Notes: generated from the sequence alone by a model not told the origin. 64,000 bases of DNA from Trema orientale (GCA_002914845.1 JXTC01000054.1:151466-215465), one strand, 5' to 3'. Positions 10,630 to 22,680 are shown, counted from the first letter of the stretch. Numbers and translations are program-made.

Positions 10630-12933
10630 ATGGACCCATCTCTAGTCCAAACCACTCCTTCACTCGAAGAAGAAGAAGAAGATAAAGACGAGTGGGGTAT
10701 GTTGTTTTCACATTTTTATTTTATTTTCTGAATTTTTATTATTTATTTAATTTCCCCCGAATTCAGCTTGTTTGGTTTCCCAGAAAATTTGGTGTAAGAA
10801 AGGAAATGCAGAGTAAAAGTTCTTTTTTCTTTTTTTCTTTTTAGTTAGCTCAATTGTAACTCAATTGGTTGAATGAGCTCAATTTAGTGTATAAGTGAGT
10901 ATATGCATATGTGTATATATCTATGCATATGTAAATTATGAGAATCTTTTCTCAGACACCAAATATAGGATAATTGCATTGCACTTAATAATGATTGTTT
11001 CATCCTCATATTGGGCTAGTTTTATAAATTCATTTTGATTATTATTAATAGTCTCATATGTTTATTTCGATTGAGCAATTTTATTTTGGATATGCATCAA
11101 CATTCTGAATGTGATGTTCTCACAATCTCCTGAACATATAACCGAGTAAACTGGTCCAAGTTATAGGTTATTCTAATAGGAAGGAAATGAACTGATTTGG
11201 TATCTCTATCCACAATCACCCAAATAGCATCATGTCCCTTAGTTGTTTTAGGAAGTCCAACAACAAGTCTATAGCAATCTTTTCCCATTTTCATTGGGGT
11301 AAAATGTTCAAAGGCTTTAATTTCCCAGCAGGTCTTTGATGTTCAGCTTATGCGTAGTTTATATGATGAAATCAGTTAGTTTTACAGCTTTGAGATTTTG
11401 TTAAGTGAGTTTCCAGAGAGTTTCTCCTTAAAAGTTAAAAAATGAGTATGAATGAGGTATATTTTAACTTCTCTGAAATGCTGGTCAAGGTAGCTGAATT
11501 GTACTTATTTTATGGTCGTATAAACGTATACGAGAGTGTCTAGGATATGTCTTATGTATCCTTTTTCTAAGTTTTTAAGAGCATTTTCTCCCTCATTTAT
11601 AAAAACCAAACAAAATGACTCTTGCACCTTTGAAGAAGTTGTTCGTGTAGGGATTAGTGGTAAAAGAATCATGAACATTCGTTGATTGGTGTCTATAGGA
11701 ATTGGAGATATTGGTTTTTGAATTAGAATTAGTGGTTGAATTTCTTTTGCCGTTGGCCTGGAGTTGCAAGAATTCTGTGAAGATTATGTGGTCAAATCAG
11801 TTCTGTCATCACAAAGTTTTGGTGGATACACGTGGTCTGTCTTTAGGTATGATGTGTCTGTTATCCTCTGGTTTTGTCAAAGTCTCAAAGACCATTTGGT
11901 GAAGAGAGAGAAAAGGGTACAGAGTTAAACTAGAGGTCATTTCCAACGTGTCATCACTTAATTAGGCGGTGGACACACGAGGTTCTTTTGTAGAATATCT
12001 GTTGTTGTCTCAAGAAATCGTCATGGTGAGAGGAGAGACAGAGGGCAGCTTACTGATTTATGAGCTTAATTTTGGTTTGATACCATCTTAATATCGGATA
12101 TACCTTTAGTTACTTGATAGCTTTTGGTTCGACATTTTTGTCATGAACATCTGCTGGCTATGTTTCTTTTGTTATCTATTTTTGCATGGATTTTTCCTGA
12201 GGAATTTAACGCGATTTCTTTGTTCGTTTGAGTGATGTGTCTTTTTATATTGTATCGACTCTTTTGCATGGCTGATAATGGCTCTTTGGCAACAGACACT
12301 GATGGATTCGTAATTCCAAGTTTGGGAATAGAAGAGTCAAATCAAAGCAATCCCGATGCTCCAAAAGTAGAATCCTCGAAACCACCTTCCTCTCCTAAGG
12401 TCAGCTACGAGTCCTTTTTGCATATGGATCAATATCATTATCCATCTCATTGGGCCCGAACCCGTCATTTGACAAGGGCTGATGTTATCAACGTTACTAA
12501 TATCAAAATATATCAAGAAGGTTGTAAAAAAAAAAAAAAGTTAAAACAACTTTGCGAACTTTAACAAGTTTGAATCGAGATTATTGAATAACATTAACCT
12601 ACCAATGCAAATTTTCAATGTCTATGTTCACTGCCTTATTTGCAGGCCAGAGCAGAAGAGAACATCTATCTAGGACCGCACGGAGCGCCCCCATCTCAAT
12701 CGAAGCAGCAAGAACCGGTTTCTTCCAGCCGAAAGCAGCGGTTTAAGCAGAAACTGAAGGAAGCAGATAGAAGAGTTGGTGGGACAGGGCGGGAAAACAA
12801 GCTTGAAAATCTGCGAGAGCTTGTAGGGGGTGGGAAAGTTGGCGGCAGCGGCAGCATGGCTAAGGGCTCTTCAAGAGATTGGCTTGACCCACATTGCCAT
12901 GAGTCACAGTTTGAGAAGTGGTACCAGCAGTGA
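10630..12933 (+). CDS. Small conserved plant protein of unknown function, 152 aa, three exons
   Basis: Exons are 10630-10696, 12296-12399 and 12646-12933. All junctions are GT-AG, and the phases join exactly (67 + 104 + 288 = 459 nt including stop). The protein opens with an acidic run of Glu/Asp after residue 12, then a segment DTDGFVIPSLGIEE across the first junction. A basic stretch (SRKQRFKQKLKEADRR) in the middle of exon 3 is probably helical. It ends in SSRDWLDPHCHESQFEKWYQQ, whose Trp, Cys and His residues look like a conserved motif. No signal peptide or membrane segment is visible, so a soluble, possibly nuclear protein is likely. I do not recognise a named family. The 1.6-kb first intron holds a gypsy integrase remnant in antisense. 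The gene is convergent with the enzyme gene at 13549-15833. Confidence 0.83.
11097..11355 (-). pseudogene. Ty3/gypsy integrase fragment inside an intron
   Basis: The minus strand encodes GLPKTTKGHDAIWVIVDRDT and, after it, PIRITYNLDQFTRLYVQEIV. These are close to the integrase core of Ty3/gypsy elements, including the first catalytic Asp region. The upstream part in the same strand (HQRPAGKLKPL) is also typical but is interrupted by a stop, and the frame shifts near 11270. No LTRs or other gypsy parts are nearby, so this is an orphan scrap in intron 1 of the plus-strand gene. Confidence 0.85.
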
Positions 12934-13548
12934 GCAGAGAAGAGCATCTCCCCTTATCCTAAGATATTTCTTCGAGAGGTTTTAAGTTGGACCACCTCTG
13001 TTATAACTCAAAAGGTGGTTCAAATTTGGAGACATTTATTGAGGCTATGTATCTTTTCAATAAATTTCTATATGAACCTTCTGGTGTTTCTCGTGTTGAC
13101 GTTATGAAAAAAGAATTAGCCTGTTCCGATTTTATTCCGTCTCTCAGAATTGCAAATTATGTTATTAGTAAAAGAAGGTGGTCTTCCAGTAGGCTTGAAG
13201 AAAAAGGTGGATCGTAAGTACTTCAGTATGTAACTAAGAATCTAAATTATAACTCAACCGTAAAATTTGTTACAGAGCTCAAATGTGCCACAATTGAAAA
13301 TTTTAGAAGAGCTTTCTCTCCCACTTTGAGCATGGAGAAATTTTGGAACTTAAGCTTTTGAATGCCAAAAACAATATAATGAGTGGCAAAACGTGACGTC
13401 AGGAAGGCCTTAACAAATATGTTTGGATTTCCAATCATTTGGATGCTGAAAAGAGTGCCATCAAACATTAAGTTCCCACCGAAATTTGTTCGATGAAATA
13501 CTTCTGCACTTTGGTTGGAGATGTAGAGACACATCAAAGACTAGTCCC
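12934..13548. other. Convergent 3' ends of two genes
   Basis: This gap of about 600 bp should contain both 3' untranslated regions. AATAAA occurs near 13060 on the plus strand. A 76-codon open frame at 12987-13217 is not supported by any recognisable domain. Confidence 0.55.
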
Positions 13549-15833
13549 TTAGTGGTCTGCTTTTTTGATGCCCATGAACTCTAATCCGCTAGCCTTTGGT
13601 GTCAAATCAAACTGAGATAGATACTCGGCACTGTAAAACTTGCTCAAATGCCTCATTCCATTATCGCATAATATGGTTACAATGGTGTGACCAGGACCAA
13701 TAGACTGTGCAAGTCTGACAGCTCCAACACAGTTCATGGCCGAAGAACTCCCCAGAAAGAGCCCATCATTCTTCAAAAGGAACCTAATACAAGTTTTAAA
13801 TGCAAAATAAAGGAAAACTGAGGGACGAATAATACAACAAACATATGCGTTTTCATATAAGCCAAGTGAAATTAAAAAGTTCCAACTTTTTCAACATTTT
13901 CTAGTAAAAATTGGAAACCATTCATTACCGTGATTTCTATATTCGTACCTTTTACTAACAAAAAAGCATTGTGAAAACAAATCTGATATAAGAAAGACGA
14001 CTATGGACTGACCTTGACATCTCAACAGCTTCCCTATCTGTGCCTTGGAAAGCCCCGTCAAGTTTTGCCATCATGAAATTCTGCGTTATCCTATTGACTC
14101 CAATACCTTCAGTTATCGTATCAAATGGATTCTTTAGTCTTCGTCCTTCAGCCTCCTCTTTAGTATACATCACTCCCCTTGTCACCTTATTAAACAAACC
14201 AGAACCAGGAGGATCTATGAGGAAGCACTTGATGTTCGGATTCTTTTCCTGTTGGAAACATAATATTCATAATTCATTTATCAACTTTCACGGCAGCATC
14301 AACAAACTATGATATTTTATTAGGGGGTGAAAAGCAGCATACCTGCAGAAACTTTGAAACACCAGCCACAGTGCCACCTGTTCCAGCTGCAGCCACAAAT
14401 GCATCCAAGCTTCCTCCAGTCTGCTCCCAAATCTCAGGTCCAGTACCCTCATAGTGGGCGCGGAAGTTTGCCAGATTTTCGAATTGATCAGCAAAGAAAC
14501 CACCTTTACAATTCATTGACATAAATGAACTCTTTTTCTCTCCATCAGAGTGGTAACCATTAATTTGCTCCGGTTTTTTACCATCTATTTCTTCAGAGTT
14601 TCTATGTTTTGATACTAGTTCATTTGCTTCTGAAGCCCGCCTTCTAGCTATATTGACATAGTGGTCTCGGTGTGTAATGGACACTGGCCTTACTCTTTCC
14701 ACAGTGGCTCCCAGTGCTTCAATAATTTGAGACTAGGGAAATATAGACATGAAATATACTTTTAACAAATAAATGGGTATGAGAAATCGAAGGCATAACC
14801 AAGAAGCTAACAATGGTTACTGTTCTCATCTGAAAAACATTATCATGTACCTTCTCAATAGCAACATCATCTGGGATAACCACATGGCATTTGCAACCAT
14901 AAGCAGGAGCAACCGTAGCAAGACTAATGGCAGTACTTCCAGCGCTCCCCTCAGTTACTACCCCACCAGGAGCAAGCTTTCCAGATTCCAAAGCCTGCAT
15001 AATCCAAATTACATACCGGAATGTATATCAAATACAACGTTACGCCAACACTAGGCCGGGAATGAGACTAAGTAAATAAAGGATCCCTAAGAATCGGTCC
15101 TCTAATTTTGCTACATTAAGCTCAAGTATCAAATACACAATATCTATGTCGTACTTTATGTGGAATATAGTGCCTTGAAAGAAACACTACCATCACCATA
15201 TCTCTTTCTCCATGCTCTAAATTCTTGTACATATTCTTGTCAAAATTGGTATACAACTTATAAACCAAGTAAAAATAGTTATACCAATATGTATTAATAT
15301 GCAATTCATATACATATAAATTTAAATACAGCAAAGTATGCAACATATACCAGAAGAGCATCCTAGTAGATTACCTCTTCAATAATTTTCACAGCAACTC
15401 TATCTTTAACACTCCCTCCTGGGTTCAAAAACTCGCACTTCCCAAGTATCTGACCAAACCCAATTAACGAAATCAATGAAAACTTTTCTCAGTTTTCATA
15501 ACCAAAATTAATTTTTAGACAGACCCAGATAATTTATTTACTTATAATTGAAAAAATAATTACAAAGCTACTGTCTCCTATACTATCAAGAAAATCAATG
15601 ACAACCCAGTTGCTTACTTCACAACCAGTTGCGTCAGAGAGGCTATTTATGCGAATAAGAGGAGTGTTACCAATAGCACCGACTAGACCATGCCTTGACT
15701 TTCTCTTAGAGGAGACGAAAAGTTTGGTCCTTTTGGATGAGGAGGACTTGGATTTTAGGTTGCAGAGAAAGAAAGAGAGCACGACGATCGAGGCGGCTGC
15801 GACAATGGCTCCCGTGGTTCTCACAGGCGCCAT
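13549..15833 (-). CDS. Cysteine synthase/CBS-like PLP-dependent enzyme, six exons, 431 aa
   Basis: Exons (minus) are 15833-15618, 15449-15375, 14994-14851, 14732-14343, 14248-14013 and 13783-13549. All have GT-AG borders and compatible phases, totalling 1296 nt with stop. The fold is type II PLP (beta-synthase). NPGGSVKDR in exon 2 carries the Schiff-base lysine. EGSAGST in exon 3 fills the substrate-loop position where classical O-acetylserine lyases have TSGNTG. AAGTGGT in exon 4 is the phosphate-binding loop. An insert of about 45 residues rich in Ser, Glu and Lys lies between ARRRASEAN and CKGGFFADQFEN. The N-terminus is a hydrophobic segment (about residues 8-24) followed by a Lys/Ser-rich stretch, so the enzyme is probably membrane-anchored or organelle-targeted. 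It resembles the plant 'cysteine synthase 2'-like group related to yeast Mcy1. The true substrate is uncertain. It is intact. Confidence 0.93.
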
Positions 15834-17996
15834 TGGCGGTGGATGCTGAAGCTTCGAGCTAAAACACTCGAAAGCTTTAATCGGTAAATTTGATCGTGTT
15901 TTAAGAGCTTACATGTGAAAAACAGTTATTTAAAAGCGAGCCCAATAACTTAGCCTACTTTGGGTATTTATTGAGTGGGCTTGCTTGAACCAGAAAGCCC
16001 AAAAAGTGTGAAACAAATGACAAGAAATTAGAATAGAGAAATTTAAGTAGATGACCAAGATTTTAAATTTGATTAAGTAGATGTCTATTTTTAAAATTTT
16101 ATAGCTAAATATTTATGTATATATATTTTTACACTTGGTAGATACACATATTTATTAATTTTAGCTACTGTACTGAAATGTATTGGGTATAATTTTTTAC
16201 ACTTAGTATATAAAATTTTACACTTAGTATATAAGCATATATACCGAAAATTTTGCTATAACATTTGACAAAGGGATATTTACTGAAATTAGGCCAAAAA
16301 TTTAGTCAAATTTCTATAAGCCCCGAATAGAATATACTCCCTTTATTTATTGTGTAATTTCCTTTTATTTTACTTTTTTTTATCTGAAGACCTTTTATTT
16401 AGTACCTAAATTGTATATTTAAATTTTCAAAGTACACATTTGAATTTATCTTTTAGAAAAGGAGCAGACTTTAATCATAATTTTAATTTTTAATTTTTAA
16501 AAATAGAATTTTAATTTTTAAAAATCATAATTTAATTTTGAATTTATCTTTTAGAAAAGGAGTACACATTTGAATTTATCTTCTAGATTAGGAGCAGACT
16601 TTAATAATAATTTTAATTTTATTGGAAATATAAGGTTTAAAAATAGAACAATCTTGTCTCTTTCCTACTCATTTTTCATCACATGGTTGTCTTCTGGTAA
16701 TGCATGAAACATGCAAAATAAGATGACTCTATTTTTGGATTGTTGAGTGAGGGAACTGCTGGGGTGGTTGTTATACTTACTGAAAAGAGAAGCCACAAAA
16801 ACACAAAAATGAACTAAAGACTCATTTTATGAAGCCAAAAGAAAAAAAAAAATCAAACATTAACTAAAGTTGCACCTAGTACGTATAATATATAAGAGAA
16901 AATTAGGCCAACTATGGCCATTTTAGAAAAGAATTGAAAATTTACGGTGGACTCAGTTTTTTTTTAGATCCAGTATCACAATTTTTAGAATAATACTACT
17001 TTGTGCAATTTTTTTAGAAAGTACCATTTTAAAAATAGTAAATAGTAACCGGTAACCAGTTTTCTAGCATGGGTAACTAGTAACCAAATGTATTTATAAT
17101 TGTTAACTAATAACTGGTAACCAGTTTTCAGATATTGATAACTAGTAATCATTTTAAAAACGATATTTTCTTAAAATATTTTTAAAAAATGATATTTTTC
17201 TAGAAAAAAAGCGAAATTGGAAATACAAAAATTGACCCATATTTTTGTGAGTCCTTTCTTTTTTTCTATTTTTTTTTTTTTTAAGATAAAAGTGTTAGAA
17301 ACTCAATATACAATTCTTGAAACTGAAAAGCCCAGGTAAGAGTTTCCAACCATAAAAAAGCTCAACGAATTTGGGTTGTTGGTTTGTCAAGTGCCTAGTA
17401 GATATGAACTTTGAGTAATAAATGGGATGATTGTTGCCTTGTCAGTGTTACAACTAATGGTAATTTTTTTCCCTCAAATTGTTCTTGCTTCAATTGTAAA
17501 CCTTGTAAATAGTTGTAGGCATAATTTAGTAATAAACCATATGTCCTCTTAATTTAGATAGTTTTCAAATTCGAATCTCTGTATCCATAAGAGAAAAGAA
17601 AAAAAGTGAGCAACTGAGCATAGTTTAGAATAAGCTGAAATGACTCTTTTGTCGACTATATTTGTTTCTAACACTCGCATAGTAAAGATAAAAAGTTAGA
17701 TTAAAAAACAAAATAAAGAACTTGATATCAGTAAAATAAAAAAAATGTTTATAAAACCTTACTATATATATATTTATGACATTAAGAAGAAAAAAGTTGC
17801 AGCTTAGGGTCCCATTTTATCCTTCGTAGAAACATGTTATTATTTATTTGTTTAATTTTTTTGCTACAAAACATGTCAACGTTTGAGAAAAGAAGAGATA
17901 TACTCATGTCGTCTATAAGACTAACTTTAGGAGAAAAGAAAAAAGAATTACGTATTTTACAGTAGTTTCTTTGTTGTCGGCTGTAAAAGGAATTTT
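15834..17996. other. Non-coding AT-rich repeats upstream of the PLP enzyme gene
   Basis: The first few hundred bases should contain the promoter and leader of the minus-strand enzyme gene. Beyond about 16,000 there are dispersed repeats with the word TTTTACACTTAGTATATA, two near copies of a TTTGAATTTATCTTTTAGAAAAGGAG segment (about 16440-16580), and a foldback element. I see no gene. Confidence 0.55.
16906..17260. repeat. Foldback-type repeat with TAACCAGTT core
   Basis: Arms rich in ATTTTTAGAAA on one side and TTTTTCTAGAAAA on the other surround a core of repeated GGTAACCAGTT and AACTAGTAACC words. The layout matches the element at about 18890-19290, which suggests one MITE-like family. The ends are approximate. 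Confidence 0.45.
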
Positions 17997-17998
17997 TT

Positions 17999-18224
17999 TT
18001 GGGATGACTACGGTAGGGGCGTCCCTACGTAGGGTCATGCCTTAATTATCGTTGGATGGGAATCTGTGGGGCGTCCCTACGTAGGGTCATGCCTTAATTA
18101 TCGTTGGATGGGAATCTGTGGAGAATAACGGGAATCTGTTGAGAATCTATTTATATACAGATTTCTATCCAACGGTGAATAGACAGGGCCCTACGTAGGG
18201 GCGCCCCTACTGTAGACGCGCCCT
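17999..18224. repeat. Foldback element with internal 52-bp tandem copy
   Basis: The left arm (TACGGTAGGGGCGTCCCTACGTAGGG, then a segment ending TTGGATGGGAATCTGT) pairs with the right arm (ACAGATTTCTATCCAACGGT, then CCCTACGTAGGGGCGCCCC). 18016-18067 is repeated exactly at 18068-18119. The palindrome CCCTACGTAGGG occurs three times. It has no coding capacity, so it is most likely a MITE with one arm segment duplicated. Confidence 0.72.
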
Positions 18225-18889
18225 TTTTTTTTTTTCTTCTCTTTTGACACCTATATAAGGCGTTATAAACTCAATGTGAGATTAAAAAAGTAAAACAAAA
18301 AGAAAAAGAAAATGTCTAATGACGACCCGAAAACGAAAGCCATCGGCTTTTGTATACTATAGAGATATGATAAAATTTTGAGAACCAAATAGAGTAAAAG
18401 AACATTGGTTTTAAACATGGCTGACAATTTGTATTATCGTATCGTGTTCGGGTCGACACGATTATGACATGACACGATAACACTCTAATTCGAATACAAT
18501 ACGATTAATAAACGTGCCAAAAATTTAAATTCAAACACAATATGATTAAAATACGTGTAACACAGTATGACACGTATAATGTGTTATGTATAATATTATG
18601 ACATGTTTGATACGATTACTCTAATTTAACATGATTATGCTAATTACTTCAAATTTATACATATAAGTATGTTTAGAATTAATCAAAATCACATTTAAGA
18701 CATTAAAATATCAATAACTGTCTTGTATTATTATTGTGTTGACATGGTACAAAAACAACAAGTTTATTAAATATATTACACGGGTCATTTTTGAGGCGGG
18801 CTGACTTAAAACCCACCCATTTATTATATGCATTACACATGTCAACCAGAATTGATGCGAAAATTAAATGAGGAAATTAGATTTTTTAT

Positions 18890-19290
18890 GGTAAGTAAAA
18901 GCTTAAAAAAAATTGAAAAATTCAGGATTTTAAAATTGTTTTAAAAAATCCTGGATTTAATTAGAAAAATACCACTTTTAAAAATATTTAGAAAAATACT
19001 AGTTTTTATTAATTGGTGAGATACTTGAGGTAATTTGTCAAATTACCTGAGATAACTTGATTGGTTAATTTAAGTAACTAAATTGGCTACCCAAAGTAAC
19101 CCAATTGATTACCTCGAGTATCACTGAAAAATATCAATTTTGAAGAAAAATGATCTTGTTCTAAATATTTATTAAAAATGATATTTTCTAAATTTTTTTT
19201 AAAAGTGATATTTTTCTAAATCAATTCGAGATTTTTCTAAAAAATCAGCTCATCCGAGATTTTTTAATTTTTAACTTTATAAGCCTGGAT
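18890..19290. repeat. Foldback-type repeat with TACTTGAGGTAAT core
   Basis: Outer arms contain ATCCTGGATTT and its near complement, and middle arms AAAAATACCACTTTTAAAAA and its near complement. The core has inverted GATACTTGAGGTAAT and ATTACCTCGAGTATC. It is related in layout to the repeat at 16906-17260. Confidence 0.5.
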
Positions 19291-19508
19291 TTCTGTAAGA
19301 ATCCCAAATTAAAAATGTCATCCAAACTCATTTATTTTAGGGAAAAAGACACCTACTACGACCTTTTAAAAAAAATACTAAATTTACGGTACTCCTCAAT
19401 TGAATATTTTTATACGGTGCTTTACTGAAAATGTCACTTTCATTATCTATTTCTCTCTCAATACTCATCTTCAAAACCAAAGAGTTAAAGCTCTTTGTTA
19501 TCGATCAC

Positions 19509-19698
19509 GATGTCTCTTGTTTCTAAGGCTCTGCTATCAACCATGGACAATGTTTTCACCAATAATATCGATCTTTAAGACCTCGATTGCTCCTTCGACT
19601 TCCGCTCCTAGTACCTTCACCTTCTTGACTACGACGATGACGATTCTGACTCGTTCGACCTTGAAGCCGACTCAAAACAGGTCTATCAAGTCTTTCAC
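19509..19698 (+). pseudogene. Decayed exon-like fragment, unknown protein
   Basis: One frame from an ATG reads about 63 codons with good coding character, including an acidic stretch (DYDDDDSDSFDLEADSKQ). It is interrupted by two stops at about 19575-19577 and 19608-19610 and ends at a donor-like GGTATGAAC. No continuation exon is recognised. It may be a host gene piece captured by the surrounding hAT-like composite. Confidence 0.4.
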
Positions 19699-20003
19699 GG
19701 GTATGAACTATTTCATTTTTTTGTTTTTCTTGTTTGGTTCCTGAAAAATAAAGAGAGAAAATTGATAAGAAAATGAGTTTATGTATGCTTCTGTTATTTT
19801 TCTTGTTTTCTTGGGATTTCAAGTAATGAGCCTTTTTTCTTTTCAAGAAAAATAATTGGATGACTTTTGAGTTTCAAGATTCTAAAGCTACATTCGTGAA
19901 TATGGGAGGTATTCGAGTATGAAAGGGCCTATTTTCAGTAAATTGATTGTGAAAAAACAAACATTTTGGGTATTGAATTGTAATAGCTTATATAGGAAGA
20001 ATG

Positions 20004-20716
20004 TAGGGGTGTTCATGGCCGGTTTGGACGGTCTAAATCGTCAATCCAGAAACCAATCCGAATGTGCAGTTTGACCGGTTTATCAATCCGTGCGGTTTGA
20101 GTTTGTTGATTCAAACCGGCCAAACCGCACCTACATTTTTGCGGCCGGTTTGGGCGGTTTCCGTGGTTTGAAAACTTACAAAATTTAAATTAATACAATA
20201 TCAACTAAGCTCATATCATAATCATATTTCATCTAAAATATAAAGTCCAAATATAAAACGAAATCATAACATAGTTAAAAGCTATAACCAAATCGAAAGT
20301 CATAGTAAACTTAAATTTTAGCTACAACTTACAACTTAATCAAAATTGAATAGTAAACTTAAAGTCTTTAATCTTAAACATATCACAACAACAAGACTTA
20401 AAGTCTAAAATATCATAAGAGTCTTAAGTAACATAGTCCTAAATAAGCTAAGAGTAATCATTACTCAATTAGAATGAATAAGCTTAAATTTTTAACTATT
20501 AATATACATTTAAAAAAAAATACATATACAAACTTATTAGCCGGTTCGGTTTGAATCCGATCGAATTTTTCTAAAACCGAAAACCAAACCGGCCAAGTCG
20601 GTTTTCATATTTTCTAATTCGTAACCGGCCATTTAAGAAAAAAAACCGTGCGGATTAGGCGGTTTGGATTGGATTGGGCGGTTTTCACGGTTTGGCGGTT
20701 TTTTTGAACACCCCTA
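20004..20716. mobile_element. Non-autonomous hAT element, 713 bp, with 8-bp target duplication
   Basis: Perfect 12-bp terminal inverted repeats (TAGGGGTGTTCA and TGAACACCCCTA) are flanked by GAAGAATG on both sides (19996-20003 and 20717-20724). The subterminal regions are packed with ACCGG/CCGGTTTGG words, as expected for transposase binding sites. The middle is AT-rich with no coding capacity. Confidence 0.93.
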
Positions 20717-21554
20717 GAAGAATGTATTAGAATTGTGAGTATTTGGTTTTGCAGGTGTTTGACAAAATTCTTGAGAGAACTATATTACATGGAGGACTAA
20801 TATTGATATAATATTTTTTTTCATGCTATCGTTTTTTTTTGTTTTAAAAAAATATTCTAACTCATCTTGTATTTTTCTCTTGTTAGGTTTGTTCCTCTGT
20901 TTAGTGAGAAGAAAAGCTGAACTACTCTAGCTTCCATGGTTATTAGGATAGCTCCTGAAAATTAAAAGAAATACAATTTGGTATTATTCAATTGTATCTA
21001 CGTCTAATTTGTTTGCAAGGAATTTTACTTTCTCAGGTCATGTTGTTTTAGAAGGTATTGTTCTAGTCTTTGTGATATATAGATGCTTTTGCTAATTTAA
21101 TACTAAAAAAAAAGTGAGATTTGAGCTTCTATGTACTTTTTGTTTATATTCTCATATATAAAAGAGAGACAAATGTATTCATGTGTTTTCTACAGATAGC
21201 AAGAAAAATGATCCAACATGCTTAAAACTCCTTTTAGGGCTCTATACTTGTTTAGATTATATAAATGATTTTCCACTTCTCACATCAGGACATGTAGATG
21301 TAGACAATGATGGTAGACAAAGGAAAAAAAGGTGTTCCTTGTATTGTCTTGATAAATTGAGTAATGGTTAAAATGTGGCTCAATATCAACTTAGGGATTA
21401 GTTTATATGATTTTTGATATTAAATTGGGTACTAAACTAATTTCCATGGTGATATTTTGTTGTTGAAATTAGACATTGAATTTACTTCAACATACTTATT
21501 GTGAAAAATAACTGTTGGTTTCTTAGTTTTGTTATAGTAAATATTCAGGAAATC

Positions 21555-22100
21555 AATTTAGTTTCTAAAAAATCTTTTTATTTTCCTATGATTTAGTTAA
21601 TTAAAAGATATTCCACTAAAAAGAAGCCAAACTAGTTTCCAAGAAATTTTTGTGGTTTCCTGTGATTTACTTACGTTCAAAGCATTCTGTGAAAAAGAAA
21701 CTTTTATGGTTTCACATTCCACGAAAAGGAAACTAAACTAGTTTCTAGGAGACCTTTGTAGTTTCCTGTGAATTACTTACATATAAGGCATTTCACTAGA
21801 AAGAAACTAAACTAGTTTCTAGGAAATCTTTGTGGTTTCCCATTCTGCTAAAAGGAACTAAACTGGTTTTTCGGAAACATTTGTAGTTTCCTATGATTTA
21901 CTTATGTACAGGGCATTCTGCTAGACTGAAACCAAAGTGGTTTCCAGGAAACCTTTGTGGTTTCTTATTCCACTAAAAGGAAACTAAACTGATTTCCAAG
22001 AAACTTTTGTGGTTTCCTATGATTTACTTACGTATAGGACATTCAGCTAGAAAGAAACCAAACTGATTTCTATGAAATCTTTATGGTTTCTTGTGATTTT
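21555..22100. repeat. Minisatellite with GTGGTTTCC-ended units
   Basis: About eight units alternate between roughly 58 and 79 bp. Each contains GAAACTAAACTAGTTTC-like inverted words and ends in a GTGGTTTCC-like motif. The longer units add GTGATTTACTTACGT. The alternation suggests that a two-unit block was amplified. Confidence 0.75.
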
Positions 22101-22109
22101 TGGGACAAA

Positions 22110-22680
22110 ACTAAAAGAAACTAATGACAAAAATAATATTAAAAAAAGAAAAAAATAAATAAAAGAAAAACAAAAGGAAACTAATGAAAAAAATAAAAAA
22201 ATAATAAAAAAATTCAAAAACACAATATGTAGGTTTGAACCCTAGTAAAAGAGAAGAAACTAAAGACAAAAATAACATTAAAAAGGAAAAAATAAACAAA
22301 AGCATAAAAACATTGAACGAAATAGGAAATGTAGAATGATGAAAAATAGAAAAGAAACAGGAAATATAGGTAGGAAATATAAGATGGTGAAAAATAAAAA
22401 GGGAAAAGGAAATATATGCAAAAACCATTATATGGGTTTGAACCTTAATAGAAACGAAGAAATTAATGACAAAAATAACATTAAAAAGGAAAAAATAAAT
22501 AAATAAAAAATATTGAAGAAAATAGGAAATATAAGATGATACAAAATAAAAAAGAAAAAGGAAATATAGATAGGAAATAAAAGATGATAAAAAATAAAAA
22601 GAGAAAAAGAAATATACATAAAAACACAAACGGCTAGATTTGAACTTTTGTGCTAAAGGCCAAATGTAGAAGGACAAACC
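22110..22680. repeat. Tandem array of about 200-bp A-rich units, three copies
   Basis: The word GTTTGAACCCTAGT and its variants recur near 22232, 22436 and 22635, each followed by GAAGAAACTAA...GACAAAAATAACATT-like sequence and then A-rich filler. A 188-codon antisense frame here is an artefact of the A-rich repeat. Confidence 0.65.

Noticed and set aside
12987..13217. Plus-strand open frame of 76 codons after the three-exon gene
   Set aside because: Lies in the 3' untranslated region, with no known domain; AATAAA falls inside it. A separate small gene cannot be excluded but is not supported.
22111..22677. Minus-strand frame of 188 codons rich in Phe, Tyr, Ile and Ser
   Set aside because: Product of an A-rich tandem repeat read in antisense; repeats in the protein simply follow the DNA units.
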